This document shows positions 53,757-64,000 of a stretch of 64,000 nt of DNA, one piece after another. Made by a program: the position numbers and the translations under genes. The notes under the pieces are model-generated. The model searched no databases and was not told the origin of the DNA. It saw only the letters and a program-made list of their open reading frames with translations. The stretch is from contig VZSE01005944.1 in assembly GCA_013398275.1 (NCBI GenBank), positions 310,001 to 374,000 of the forward strand. Direction: 5' to 3'. Origin of the DNA: Promerops cafer (lineage: Eukaryota; Chordata; Aves; Passeriformes; Nectariniidae). How positions within the stretch are numbered: position 1 is the stretch's first letter; every line of letters begins with the position of its first letter.

Positions 53757-55568
53757 CTGGGAAAAGGAACGTGAAGAAAAGTGCACCAAAGATATTAAAA
53801 TAAGAAAAGTTTTAAAAGGAGGGAATGAGTGCAACATTGACAGGTACAGCCAGGGCGAAGTGTTAACCCCCACTGTCCAAACCACAGGGAGATATTTTGG
53901 AAGGGATCAAAACCAATAGCCGCCTTTTGTTAAGGCTGAGAAATTCATGCTCGGGGAAATCGATGCACAGTACAATCTGAGGTTGTTTTTTCTAGTACTC
54001 CACAAGGGAGCTATATCCTATTTCCAATGAAAACATGGGACATGGTGCTCCAATTAGAGGTGTCTCTAGCTCATAATATGACTCTTAAGTGACATTTCTG
54101 GTTTATCAGCTTTAAAAAAGTCTATTTTAAAAAGCCTCACAATGCACAAGGTGCTCTGGGAATAATCTCTCAGCACAGAAGCAAAGAAAAGATGGTTAGA
54201 TTTGCTTGTTCAAAAAATTAGGTTTTTAACTTCTTACAAACATGCCTTTTTAAAAATGTAGTAACTATCCCATGATTTTGTTCAAAATGTACATTGGCAC
54301 AAGGTTACTTACATTGCTGGAAAAACCAAGTCCTCTCCAAAAAAAAACTGCTTAGGAAAAACTATTACTGACCCTGACAGAAAGGCACAGATGGTGAATT
54401 TAGTTCCAACAAGTCTGACAAAATGCTGCACAGTCAATAGATGGAATTACTTTTTCTCCCTTTCACGTCATTTAGACCGTCAGCCCTAGACAACAGATGT
54501 AAAACATTTGTCTCAAAAGAATCACTTGTAAAACATGTTTTCCTGTCATACACAGACTGAGATTCTAGAGTAGGAGAAAAGTATGGGGATTTTCTCTTAT
54601 TTCATTATAATAACCTGAGGTATTTCCTCTATGTTTTGAGAAGATCCTGCAGGCCTTGCCTTAGTAGGAGTCTGAGTTATTCTGTTACCTTGGGTAGGAT
54701 TATTCCTATGCTTATGGGAAATGTCAGTCTCCCTCCAATATAATAAACATTTTCCATGTAGTACTTACTAAGTTCATTGTTAATTTCTTTGTGCAAGAGC
54801 ATTGCAAAACTTAAGTTTGAGCACAAGCACCAATCTGAAATGCTTAGCCTGTATTTATTCCCTTCTAATCATATAACGTAGGGGCACAAGGGTCCACCAA
54901 CAATGTCAAGGCAGAGCCCTTGGCAGACACAAGGAATCTAAACTGTGCTATGAAACTGGGCTGTGAAACTGGGGGAATTGCAGGGCTCCAGCAGCTACAG
55001 AAGTGTCACTACAACACCTGCTTGTGTCAAATATCAAAGTATCAAAGGAGACCTCTGGATGCCCCATAGCTGGATTTTCATGAATCCTTTTCTCCAAGAT
55101 ATTAACATGCTGAAGTAGTAGCTGCACTTCAGGTACTACTTCCAGTAGTAGGTCCAGTTCCAGAGTTACAACTGTCCATGACTTCGCTAACAGGAGAAAA
55201 GTAGCCATGTATTTCCAGCATCAGCACACTGGTTAGCAAAACTGTCCTTCATCAATAGTTTAGGACACCTTCCTTCTTTGCACCAACAAATACAAAGGAA
55301 AAGCAGTCAAAATGCCTCCCTCAGAAAGTAACAACCCCCATCCTGCTGTATTGCAGAGCTGTCAGTTTGGTTCTTTAAACTTAGATGACTGCTCATACTG
55401 GTAACAGACTTTCCTATTCTGCTTTCTCAAGTCTGCTTTACCCCCCCAAAAAGAAGAAATAATTATTTTTATTGCTGTGTCTAAAAATCTAGCCGGAAGA
55501 TGTTTTATACCTTGACTTGAATGTTTGCATAACATTTCCCTAAAAATGCTCTCAGACTGCATACTCAC
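53757..55568. other. probable intron of the minus-strand candidate gene
   Basis: This lies between the two best candidate exons. It contains weaker exon-like segments on the minus strand: 54313-54373 (acceptor CTTTCTGTCAG, donor AAT/GTAAGT, open frame ending LVFPA) and 54769-54834 (donor TTA/GTAAGT, peptide ending LLHKEINNEL). Their phases fit each other and the terminal exon, but neither has convincing composition. A minus-strand frame at 54948-55208 has an acceptor (CTTTTCTCCTGTTAG) and Leu/Glu-rich content, but no good donor. These could be alternative exons or chance. Confidence 0.3.
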
Positions 55569-55698
55569 TCATAAAAGCTGTCAGAACATGATGAAACTGT
55601 TCTAAGTGACAATTCAAGAAAATGCAGAGATATTATCCTGCTTGGGCTGAACCATTCTTTTTCCAAAAACAGATCATGGGGAGGAGACAGATTCTTTC
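55569..55698 (-). CDS. candidate internal coding exon, gene unidentified
   Basis: This 130-base minus-strand segment has a very good acceptor (CATGCTGCTTTCTTACAG/GAAAG) and a reasonable donor (TATGA/GTGAGT). It is open for 42 codons, starting with two bases and ending with two bases. The peptide runs from KNLSPPHDLFLEKEWF through SPSRIISLHFLELSLR to TVSSCSDSFY, Ser/Leu-rich with acidic residues. Its end phase joins cleanly to the terminal exon at 53630-53756, the junction codon being GAT. A 34-base candidate at 56645-56678 (donor TCAG/GTAAGT) would fit upstream, ending with one base. No domain is recognised. Open frames of this length between chance splice sites do occur in a window this size. 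Confidence 0.32.
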
Positions 55699-56703
55699 CT
55701 GTAAGAAAGCAGCATGGGGAGAAGATTATCTATCACTATTCCCAAATGAGGGTGCTCAGGAAGAGTTGCCTCTGCTAAGAAGACCACCCCACATTCAGCA
55801 GAGCACCAGGCAGCTACTGGTGCAAATATTTTACTTTAGGCTGCTGAACAGAAGCCCTCATCAGTACAACTTCAAACTTGAACCAATCATACCAGCATGT
55901 TGAGAAGGAAGTCTCCCCAAACACTACCAAAGTTATGAATGAAGTACAGGTATTAGCCATTCTCCAGTGACAAAACCTGCTTCAGAAGCTGAATGAGACT
56001 TCAGGAGACTACTGAGGCAGAACAGTGTTTTCTGCACAGAGATGCTGGGAGATCAGCACCACCTCTGCCTCATGCTGCTAAGCACCTGATCCTTGGAAAT
56101 GTATGTTGCTTTACTACTCCGTGTTAAGTTATTTACATAGTGAGGTGCTCATTAAAGGACTGGGTCCACAAAAATAGTCCTTCCCTGAACAGTGAACACA
56201 TTCATTGCTTCCCAGTGGCAACAGTTGTTATTGCAGGATATAAGAAACATTCACAATTACAGCTGGATTGCAGCCATGCCCTTTGGATATATTCTTCTCT
56301 GTGAAGGGCAAGTCTGCTAATTAGAATGCTACAGCTCTAAAGAAACAAATGTCTTTCAAGCAGAAACTTCTGATGTTTTTAACTTCTTCAAGCTTTTATT
56401 TTAATGCCTGTTTCACACTAATCATATAGTATGCAATTTGGGTGCAAAATCCCAAGTATTTACTTTTTAACCTGAGACCCTTCTCTCCTCAAACATTTGA
56501 ACACTGTAAACCATACATCTCTCCAAAAGAAATAAGATCTAATTTAAAAATAAAAACCTAAAAAGTGTGCTGTACTTCATATGCTAACGGATCAGTGTCT
56601 GAACTTTAAAGACCTTAACCACACAGCTCCTCAAACCTACTTACCTGACCATGCTAAAGTTTGACTGGCATGCACCAACTACAGCACCAAAGATACCACA
56701 ATA

Positions 56704-56722
56704 CTTTGGTACAGTACCAAAG
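56704..56722. repeat. 19-base near-perfect palindrome
   Basis: CTTTGGTAC-A-GTACCAAAG has two perfect 9-base arms around a single central base. It sits just upstream, on the minus strand, of a small exon candidate at 56645-56678. It could form a hairpin in RNA. Confidence 0.85.
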
Positions 56723-58018
56723 AGAGTTGCCTTAAGACATCTACATTTCCAGTTGCCTGAGTCAGCCTAGTTTTAGCACATAAGCTCTTCCATTCCTGAC
56801 GTTTTGATTCTGCGACCTAGATGCTATCACTTAGAAAACCAAAATAAACTTTTCATTTTTAAAAAAGTGTTTTTAACAGAGTCGGTTGACTTTTTTTTTA
56901 CCAACAGCTCACTCCTTAAAAAAACCCACTTTGAAATATACAAAATCCTTATTTTAAAATCATACCTCCCTGCTAATTTTGGAAAAAGTGTCTGGCTTGC
57001 AGCAGGGTCACCCAGAGTCCTGCAGGCAATGTGACAGACATGCTGGCATGTCTTTTCTGCTGCACACCAAGCTCCTGCTGCTCTCCCTTCCCATGATCAA
57101 CCCCAGGTCCTTTCCAGCACTACTGTTTTCCAAGGGTCTTCTTTCACAGAGTATCTGCATTTTTAATTATTTCCCCAAAAATGTGCCAATTTGCATTTTT
57201 CCACTTTAAATCTCATTTTATTTCTTGAGTACATTTTTAAGCTTCCAGAAACTTTTTCCCATTTACATTATTTCTCGATTTGCCAAGCAGCATGAGCAAA
57301 TAAATTCCACTGTCGAGTTCAACCACCTCTGCAGCTCACTTCTGCCTTTATAGAGAAACTGTTAAGCAGCACATGCCATTTTATGAAATCATCCTCAGTC
57401 CGGGTCAGGACTCAGCACACAACACCAGCTAGTCAGGCTGGGAAGAAGACCCAAGTCTACATGTCTGACAGCCTCAGTGAAAAATCTGCTTTTACTCTCC
57501 TCAGCTGAGCCCTTATGCAAAACCTGATTCCTGGATACTCCTCCCAGTACTGCATACTGCTGTTCCCCACTCCTTCCGTGAGCTGCCCTGTTCATCCCAC
57601 AGCTCAGCAAGAACCTTCTTCAAGACTAATCCCTTCATTACAAAGCAGTTTCATCCTTTCCTAGATGGAGCAAGCACTTCATCACCTTCTTGTGTAATTT
57701 GATCTAAAGTTTTGATCAAATATGCCTGGTAGAATTTGTCCTTTTATAACGTGATGTTGTTTATTGCTCCTTGATCTTCTCCAGACTTCCCTTCCTAGAT
57801 CAGAGCCAACAAACTGTCTCATTTGCTACACAGTTATACGTAATTTTATGACTTTGAGGCCTGTTGATTTTATTTTTCCCCGCTGAAGATCCTCCTCTTT
57901 GGGGCACCTCTCCCTTCTTTTCACCCAGAAAAGAAGGCTGTGGGTTTACACAGCTCATCTGGCTGTGTATATATTAAGCGTGGTTTATACTTATTTTTGT
58001 AATTTGGCTGCATAAGGC

Positions 58019-58033
58019 TTTTTTTTTTTTTTT
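58019..58033. repeat. poly-T tract
   Basis: A run of 15 T followed by CCCAG. No adjacent retroposon body is recognised. Read on the plus strand it resembles a polypyrimidine tract and acceptor, but no exon follows. Confidence 0.75.
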
Positions 58034-60279
58034 CCCAGATTTCTGAAAGGTGTTCCCTAGTCTGTTAGCATTATTGGATTACAGATCATTTAAGGGCCTG
58101 TTAACAGCTGCGTTGAAGCTCCTGCATTTAAGGGACAAAACTGACCTTGGCATGTGTGAAGAAGTGAGGAAATGCAGGTTATTATAAATGCAGCTCATTC
58201 GTGCTAGCTATGCTAAGCCATTGCCAGGCCATGCCCCACTTCCAGGACTGCCCTTCAACCCCAGTGGGGACCCATAGAAGGTGCCTGCAGGGTGAAGGAT
58301 GGGGGGCATCTCCACCAGACTCTCCATAAGGAAGCAATGGCCCCAGCCCTGCCTCCCCCACCACATCCCTGTGCCTCCAGGCAGGGCAACACAGTGAGCT
58401 GCTGCTGGCTCCTGTGGCAGCTAATGGTTTTTGTAGGTATTTTTCCACAGCTAGCCCAAATTTCTGTAGAACCACCAGTGAAATAGCCCAGAGCCTTCTT
58501 CCCAATAGTGGGCATCCTTTAAAAATGGACTCATACACTGTTGGCAAAAGGGGGTTTTCTGGTACAGATCAAGTTTTTCCTAGAGTTTTTCTGAGATCAG
58601 TTCAGTGTAGCTGTATCTGGAGACAGTAGTAACTTTTACTACATTCCACTGCACTTGGGACTTTTTTTTCTTTTTAAGACACTAAAACGTAAACTTTTAC
58701 ACTCTACAAACTCTGTTCTCTCTGTACCCATAAATCCTTCTGATGATAATGAGTGTTATTTTTTTCACATATTTAAAGGAAAAGTAGCCTTGTTTAGAGA
58801 GTTAAAAGTGTTCTTATAAAAAAGGACACTAAGCCAATAGAGAAATTAGGAACACTGCTAAGGACAGTTCCTAAGGAGTAATGTCACAAAATAGACAACT
58901 TTAGCACTAATTGTGTCTCATTCTGAGTGTCAGGTTAGTATGCTATTTATGACACATTTTTATTTTTCCTGACTAACAAGGTTGAGAAAGACTGTTCAAT
59001 GTCAGTAATACTTTGTGTGAACCCTAGGAAGCACCAGTCCACTCTCTCCCTGTCAGCTGTAGCTCTGTTGAAAACAAGAACCATTTGCATGTGTCTGAGC
59101 TCAGCCCTGAATGCCTCCTCTTGCCAAGACTCATTTATCAGTTTAAGTAAACTATAATGTAATTTCAAACAAAAGTTATTTGAACTAGTAGCTGGAATAT
59201 TTCAACAAATAGCTGGACTGCTTTCCATGGCTATCTTGTAGCAGTTTTCAAGACCAAAATTAGCAGAATATGTATTTTCTTCATAAAATAGTCATCTTTA
59301 ACGAGCTCTACTTTTTTTTGACATTATTGGCCACATATTCCAGTGCAGAAAGTTAGCATCTTCCCAGTAAAAGCCAATGGAGCTATACAGCTTTACTCCA
59401 ACTAAAATTCCCACATGAGCTGTGCTGTATGTTTCATTTGTCAGTGTATTGTTTTGTATTAATCATACCAGAACAGGATGAACAAATGCATTACCACTGT
59501 TAAAAATAATCACATGCCCTAACTATCTCCTCAATCCTATCCCATAGCCATATTGATCATATTGCTTTCTCTGAGCTAATGTACAGCATCTGTGAGGGTA
59601 ATTTTCTTCTAAAAATGTGTGAAAACTACATTTCTTGGCTTATACTATACAGTGAAGGAGATCACGTGAAATGTTGCAACTTCCATATAAATACAACTGT
59701 TCCCATCTTTTCCCTAAAATATTAACTTTTTCTAATACACACTTACATCAATCACAAGATTCCATCTAACAATTTATGTCTGCTGGTAGCAGTTACTTGG
59801 ATAGGAATTATTTCAGCAACGCCAGTATAATTACTAATGATCTCATGACTAGTTACTCTTTTTAGATGCTCAGTAAACCATCCGTAAATTCATTCCACCT
59901 ACTATCTGTTTAACTTGTCAGGCAAGCTTACTGACAAGGGAGCAAGAACAGCTTTTAAAAGGAAGGAACCAAACCAAACACATACGCCTTTGCCCTGAGG
60001 GATAAGTGCAACTACTGAGGCAAACCCAAAAAAAATCTTTTAATCTGCTGTTGTAAATGCCTGTCCCAACATCAAACATCACTCCAAATAAGCGTGCGGC
60101 CACATGCAATGACCACATGCACAGCAGCTTAAGTTAGTGGGTTTTTTCCCTTTTCTTTTTTTTTTTGCTTTTGCACACTTAAATGTTTTCCCACTTTTCA
60201 GCCTCTGAGACACTCCTTGCCCTTTGCAACCTCTTTTTCCATTTCCATGGCTCAGCAGAGCTGGCAGCAGCTTGGTTCC

Positions 60280-60600
60280 TCCAGAGCAGGGAACGGGAAG
60301 GCACGTGCCATTAGGAGCTGCAAGAGCAGCTACTCCCCAGCTTCTACCGGATGGAGCAGACGAAGCAGTTAACAACGATCTGCTTTCCTGATCCATTTAA
60401 ACACTTCGTGATCTCCTTTAAACGTCCCCACAGCTCTGCTAGAAGATAAAAACTCACTTGGACAAATGCAAGCCTGAGGCAGTATTCCTGTCTGTTCACA
60501 AAGCACTGCGAGGTGGCAGAGCAAACCTCGCTCTTCACCAGCCGGGCGCTTCCAGGTTCTGCCCTTCTGACTCGCTCCAGAAGCGCTCAGTGCTGCTGGC
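60280..60600. promoter_or_regulatory. CpG-enriched patch, possible promoter or exon
   Basis: About 13 CpGs lie in 320 bases, clearly denser than the rest of the window. On the minus strand all three frames stay open for long stretches, a GC effect, up to a donor-like site at about 60451-60456 (GTCCAA/GTGAGT). One frame starts at an ATG near 60617 and runs to this donor, so a first exon is conceivable. The three open frames cannot be told apart by eye and no protein is recognised. Confidence 0.28.
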
Positions 60601-63600
60601 TGCCCTTCCAAACACATGCTGGCATAAACAATCCAAATTCATCTCCACAGAAGCATACAGGTTCTGGTAGCAAACAGAAGCTCGTGAACAAGTTAAGTGT
60701 GTTGTTTGCAGTTCAGCTGGTCGAATATGAGCTAGATACAACCTGTTCTCCACCTCAAAACCAATCCCATGGCAATCATGTTTTCTTTTAAATAGATTTA
60801 AGTCTAACGTCGTATATACTCTTCTCAGCAGAACTAAAACCATCACTTTTCCAATTATTCCATACTCCTGCAGGTTGTCTAAGCTGTACAGCTATCAAAA
60901 GCCACCCCCCCAATCTTTTACTTGTTTCGTTTCCATATTCTTTTGTGTTTATTTTTAATAATTCAAATGAAAATTCTATGGGGTTGGTTTTTGTTTTGTC
61001 TTATTGTTTTGTTTTTTTTAATGACCAATGCTCTTGGCTCCAAGAGTGAGTCAAAATGGACTGCTCATTTTTTGGCATGTCTTCTGAGTATTTTTCAGCA
61101 CATTCTCAATAGCATTATGCAATCATTTTGTTAATCGTCACTGTTTCACTTGGCAGTAAGGTGAGTTATAAAATTATGTCAACTCTTGGAAAAATAGGAA
61201 AGCCAGAGGACAGTTTCAGGGGTACACAAACACTAAAATCACATCCACCTGGAATTCAGAAATCTCCGCTTGTGTATCTGTCATCTCTGTTTTTCACTAA
61301 TAAACCACATCATCATATCACAGTTATCAAACACATATGGAGCTACACAGCTACTCCCATCACCACTCCATTACCCACCCCACCCCCCACTCGAACAGAA
61401 AAGGGCACATTTCGTCCCATTTTCAGAGAACCTTCTGGACAAGACAAAGCAATGATGTACAGCCATCCTCTCCACACTCTTCACTACTGCAGTTTGGTAT
61501 GATATGCATGACGTGAGTCAGCACAAGGTAACAAAGTATAATTTGTCGTCACCTTGCCAGCTGACAACCCTACTGAGTGGTTCTTACTCCAGAAATAATG
61601 ATGTAACTAGATCTTCCAGATGCCTGAATACAGGTAGTCTTTCACAGAAGACACACAGCATGTTCTTGCCTCAAGTCAGTCAGTGGCTTCTGGCAAGCCA
61701 AACGTTTCCAGAGCAAACAAAAACAAGCATGGAAATGGTGCTGACAGAAGAAAGTTGTTTCTTGAGCAGGGAATCTCCTTCCCCCCCATCTCCCATGACA
61801 CTCTATGCCAGGTGGAATCATCTCTTCAGGGGCTAGGGAGTTGAAAACTCCAAATGCTCAGAATTAAAAACTAAAATGTGAAAAACTTGCTTTTATCGAA
61901 GTGCAGTTATCTGAAGACCACCTGACACATTCAAGCAACTGCTGGCAAACATGAGACACAGGAATGGACATGTTTTGCCTCTTATCTCTAGACATCTACA
62001 ATTAAACAAGTAACACAGTAGAGCCTCCCTCACACACAGACCCCAAAACAATCCAGTACTAGTGCTGTTTTTGCAAAACAGGCTGCTCTGAGCATTTGGA
62101 TCTTTTCCCAACCCCAAAGCAGCTGGCACTGCAGTCTGGAGATCACGTTGCTTCGGTCAGCATCAGGGCTTGTTGTTAGCTGTTAGCACACCAGAAGGGA
62201 CAGGGTAATCTTCACAGGAGGTAAGGGAAAAAGAAAGGGCCACGTCAGTGGGGAAGAGCCTCTCATCCACAGTTCAGCCCTCCAAACACAGACTGACATA
62301 ATGTGGCAAAAAGAAGATGAGGAAAAATCCTATTGTCAGGGGAACAGTCACAAACTGACAGCCCCCATAAACACATTGTGCTTTCTGATACAGCAGGGCA
62401 TGCAATTTTATGAGGAACAATTAGAGCAATGCATAACACCCAATGGAGCAAAGAACTGCTGACAAAAGCTATTGCACCTATATATGTCAATATTTTCTAA
62501 CCAATATCTACAGAACCCTTTCTAAACTTCTGTTAGAATGAAATATGCCATAAACAAGAATGCAAATTTTTAAACAATGTCACTGAAATGAAATACCATA
62601 CATCAAGCGGATAAATAAGAGTCTACGAGTAAAGTCTGTGAGGTAAAGGCAGAGCAACCAAAATCCATGGCTCATTTTTGTAGCTAGAAGAAGCTATTGT
62701 TCTTTTTTCAGTGACTGCATTCTATTCTTAACATGTGTGAGACCTGAAGAAGAAATGATCCTGAAAAGCCTTTAAAAATAAAATTGAGGTACTATTTGTA
62801 CTTTTTCTCTAAGTCAAGCTCTCCTCTGCCACGCACTTGTGTAAGTATTTAATTGCAGTCTCATGCATTAATCAAAATCATTGGTAGCACAGAGAAGAAA
62901 TCCTCAAGTATCTGCAAGGACCACAAAGGTCAAAGTAACAAAAATCTAAGTAGTTAGGCTCCATTTCAAATGTACCTTTGTGAATACAAAATTTTAAAAA
63001 AAGACTAACTGTATGAAAAGCCAAGAGAAGATGTAGAAGTTTATTTACAGCACTACAACAGTATTATTTTTTTCTTATTTTAAATACAGAAACAGCACTG
63101 GATGAATAGTCTGTACTTAGAGTGTCTAGTGCACCATACAAGTCCCTGCCAAATCTGCTACAGCAATGCATTCAGCACACATATGCTGACCCAGATTTTC
63201 TTCGTCAAACTTTATCATTTTGCCTTCAGGGCATTTCAATTCAAACACTGTTCAGAAAACCACTACTCAGGTAAGCATCTTTCCCTGTGTTTTATGTAAT
63301 ACACATTCAAAGGAGAGCAAAATAAGGTCCTGAGCAAGAATAGCTAACTACTTGTACATGCTTGGAGATCCTCAGCACCATGGTTTGGTGCTTGTCAGGG
63401 AATTTCAGAGATCGCTGCTGCATTAACCAGAGCTTTGCTAGTTTAGAGGCTCTCACTGAGTAAATCTACAGGGGATGCCCAAACTAAGAGAGACTCAAGT
63501 CAGATAGTCCATATGGTGAAGTGCTAAATTCATGGCCCCACTCTGAACTACGGAATTGTGTTTGCTTTATCATGGCATGCAAGTCTCTGTTATGAGCCTC

Positions 63601-64000
63601 CCACAAAAGTCACAGCCAGCTGCAGTGCAGGAAAAGCACGCAACAGCTGGGAAAGGAAGCAAAGGGATGATCTGGGGTAAAGCAGAAATAAGGGAAGGAG
63701 AAGACCCCCAAAACACTTCTCAGGGACCTTGCTCCTCTAGGGCTTTCTATTCTAGGATTCATCTAAATGGAGTCAGCAGACACTTCTCTGCACCCACAGC
63801 TTTGATAAGCTCTCACAGTCTGGTAGCTTCAATAAAGCAGTAACAAAGAGTGAGTTTGCCTTTATTATGGCACTATGTGGTACACCATAAATAACTGCTT
63901 AGAAAGAATAACTAGACAAACACTTCAAACTGCATTTGTCAGATAAACTGGGTAGAACACATTTGGCGATTCTATCAGCCTTGCTATTGTACTTATTAAT

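Larger units (their letters stand above)
55699..64000. other. mostly non-coding; possible intron of the minus-strand gene
   Basis: The plus strand stays A+C-rich, consistent with minus-strand transcription continuing past the right edge. Weak exon-like segments appear at 56645-56678 and 56982-57035 (minus strand, donor GGGAG/GTATGA), but their phases do not chain convincingly. T15 run at 58019-58033. Octamers at 57189, 59083 and 62560. A CpG-richer patch at 60280-60600 is listed separately. Confidence 0.45.

Noticed and set aside
57395..57660. Overlapping minus-strand frames with charged peptide content (LAELWDEQG)
   Set aside because: Two frames are open at once, the acceptor is poor, and the best-looking frame meets TGA before any good splice site.
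1..64000. tRNA, rRNA, snRNA, known microRNA, CRISPR, phage or bacterial operon features
   Set aside because: I looked for conserved tRNA B-box text, common snRNA and 5S starts, well-known microRNA sequences and regularly spaced repeats, and saw none. The sequence is vertebrate genomic DNA.

Overview
The window reads as nuclear DNA of a vertebrate, most likely a bird. The base composition is AT-rich and strongly CpG-depleted. No frame stays open much beyond chance length: the longest runs are about 150-190 codons and carry no recognisable domain. There is no prokaryotic gene layout, operon, CRISPR array, tRNA or rRNA that I can see. Bird assignment rests mainly on one minus-strand CR1 LINE tail near 15.03 kb, whose terminal sequence is characteristic of avian CR1. 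The very low density of interspersed repeats and the A-rich tracts broken by CCCC blocks fit as well. I recognise no complete gene and assign no gene symbol.

Layout: 1-29.6 kb is non-coding, probably intronic or intergenic, with short simple repeats, the CR1 fragment and a small GC/CpG-rich patch at 22.5 kb. At 29.66-29.78 kb there is a GC-rich candidate minus-strand exon with good splice sites. From about 35.15 to 39.15 kb the plus strand switches from A+C-rich to G+T-rich and then switches back. At 40.6-40.7 kb there is a dense group of POU/homeodomain-type motifs that looks like an enhancer. At 42.0 kb lies a probable old sauropsid repeat fragment.

The best protein-coding evidence is on the minus strand at 53.63-55.70 kb. 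A candidate terminal exon (53630-53756) encodes a leucine/glutamine/glutamate-rich, coiled-coil-like C-terminus ending in TAG. A candidate upstream exon (55569-55698) is phase-compatible with it. If real, these are the 3' end of a multi-exon gene that continues beyond the right edge of the window. I could not identify the gene. The A+C-rich plus strand around them agrees with minus-strand transcription.

I found no evidence of an undescribed biological system. The items worth checking are the unidentified 3' gene end, the compositional strand switch, the POU/homeodomain cluster, an excess of exact octamer motifs and several perfect palindromes. Nothing here was aligned against a database; all calls are by eye.
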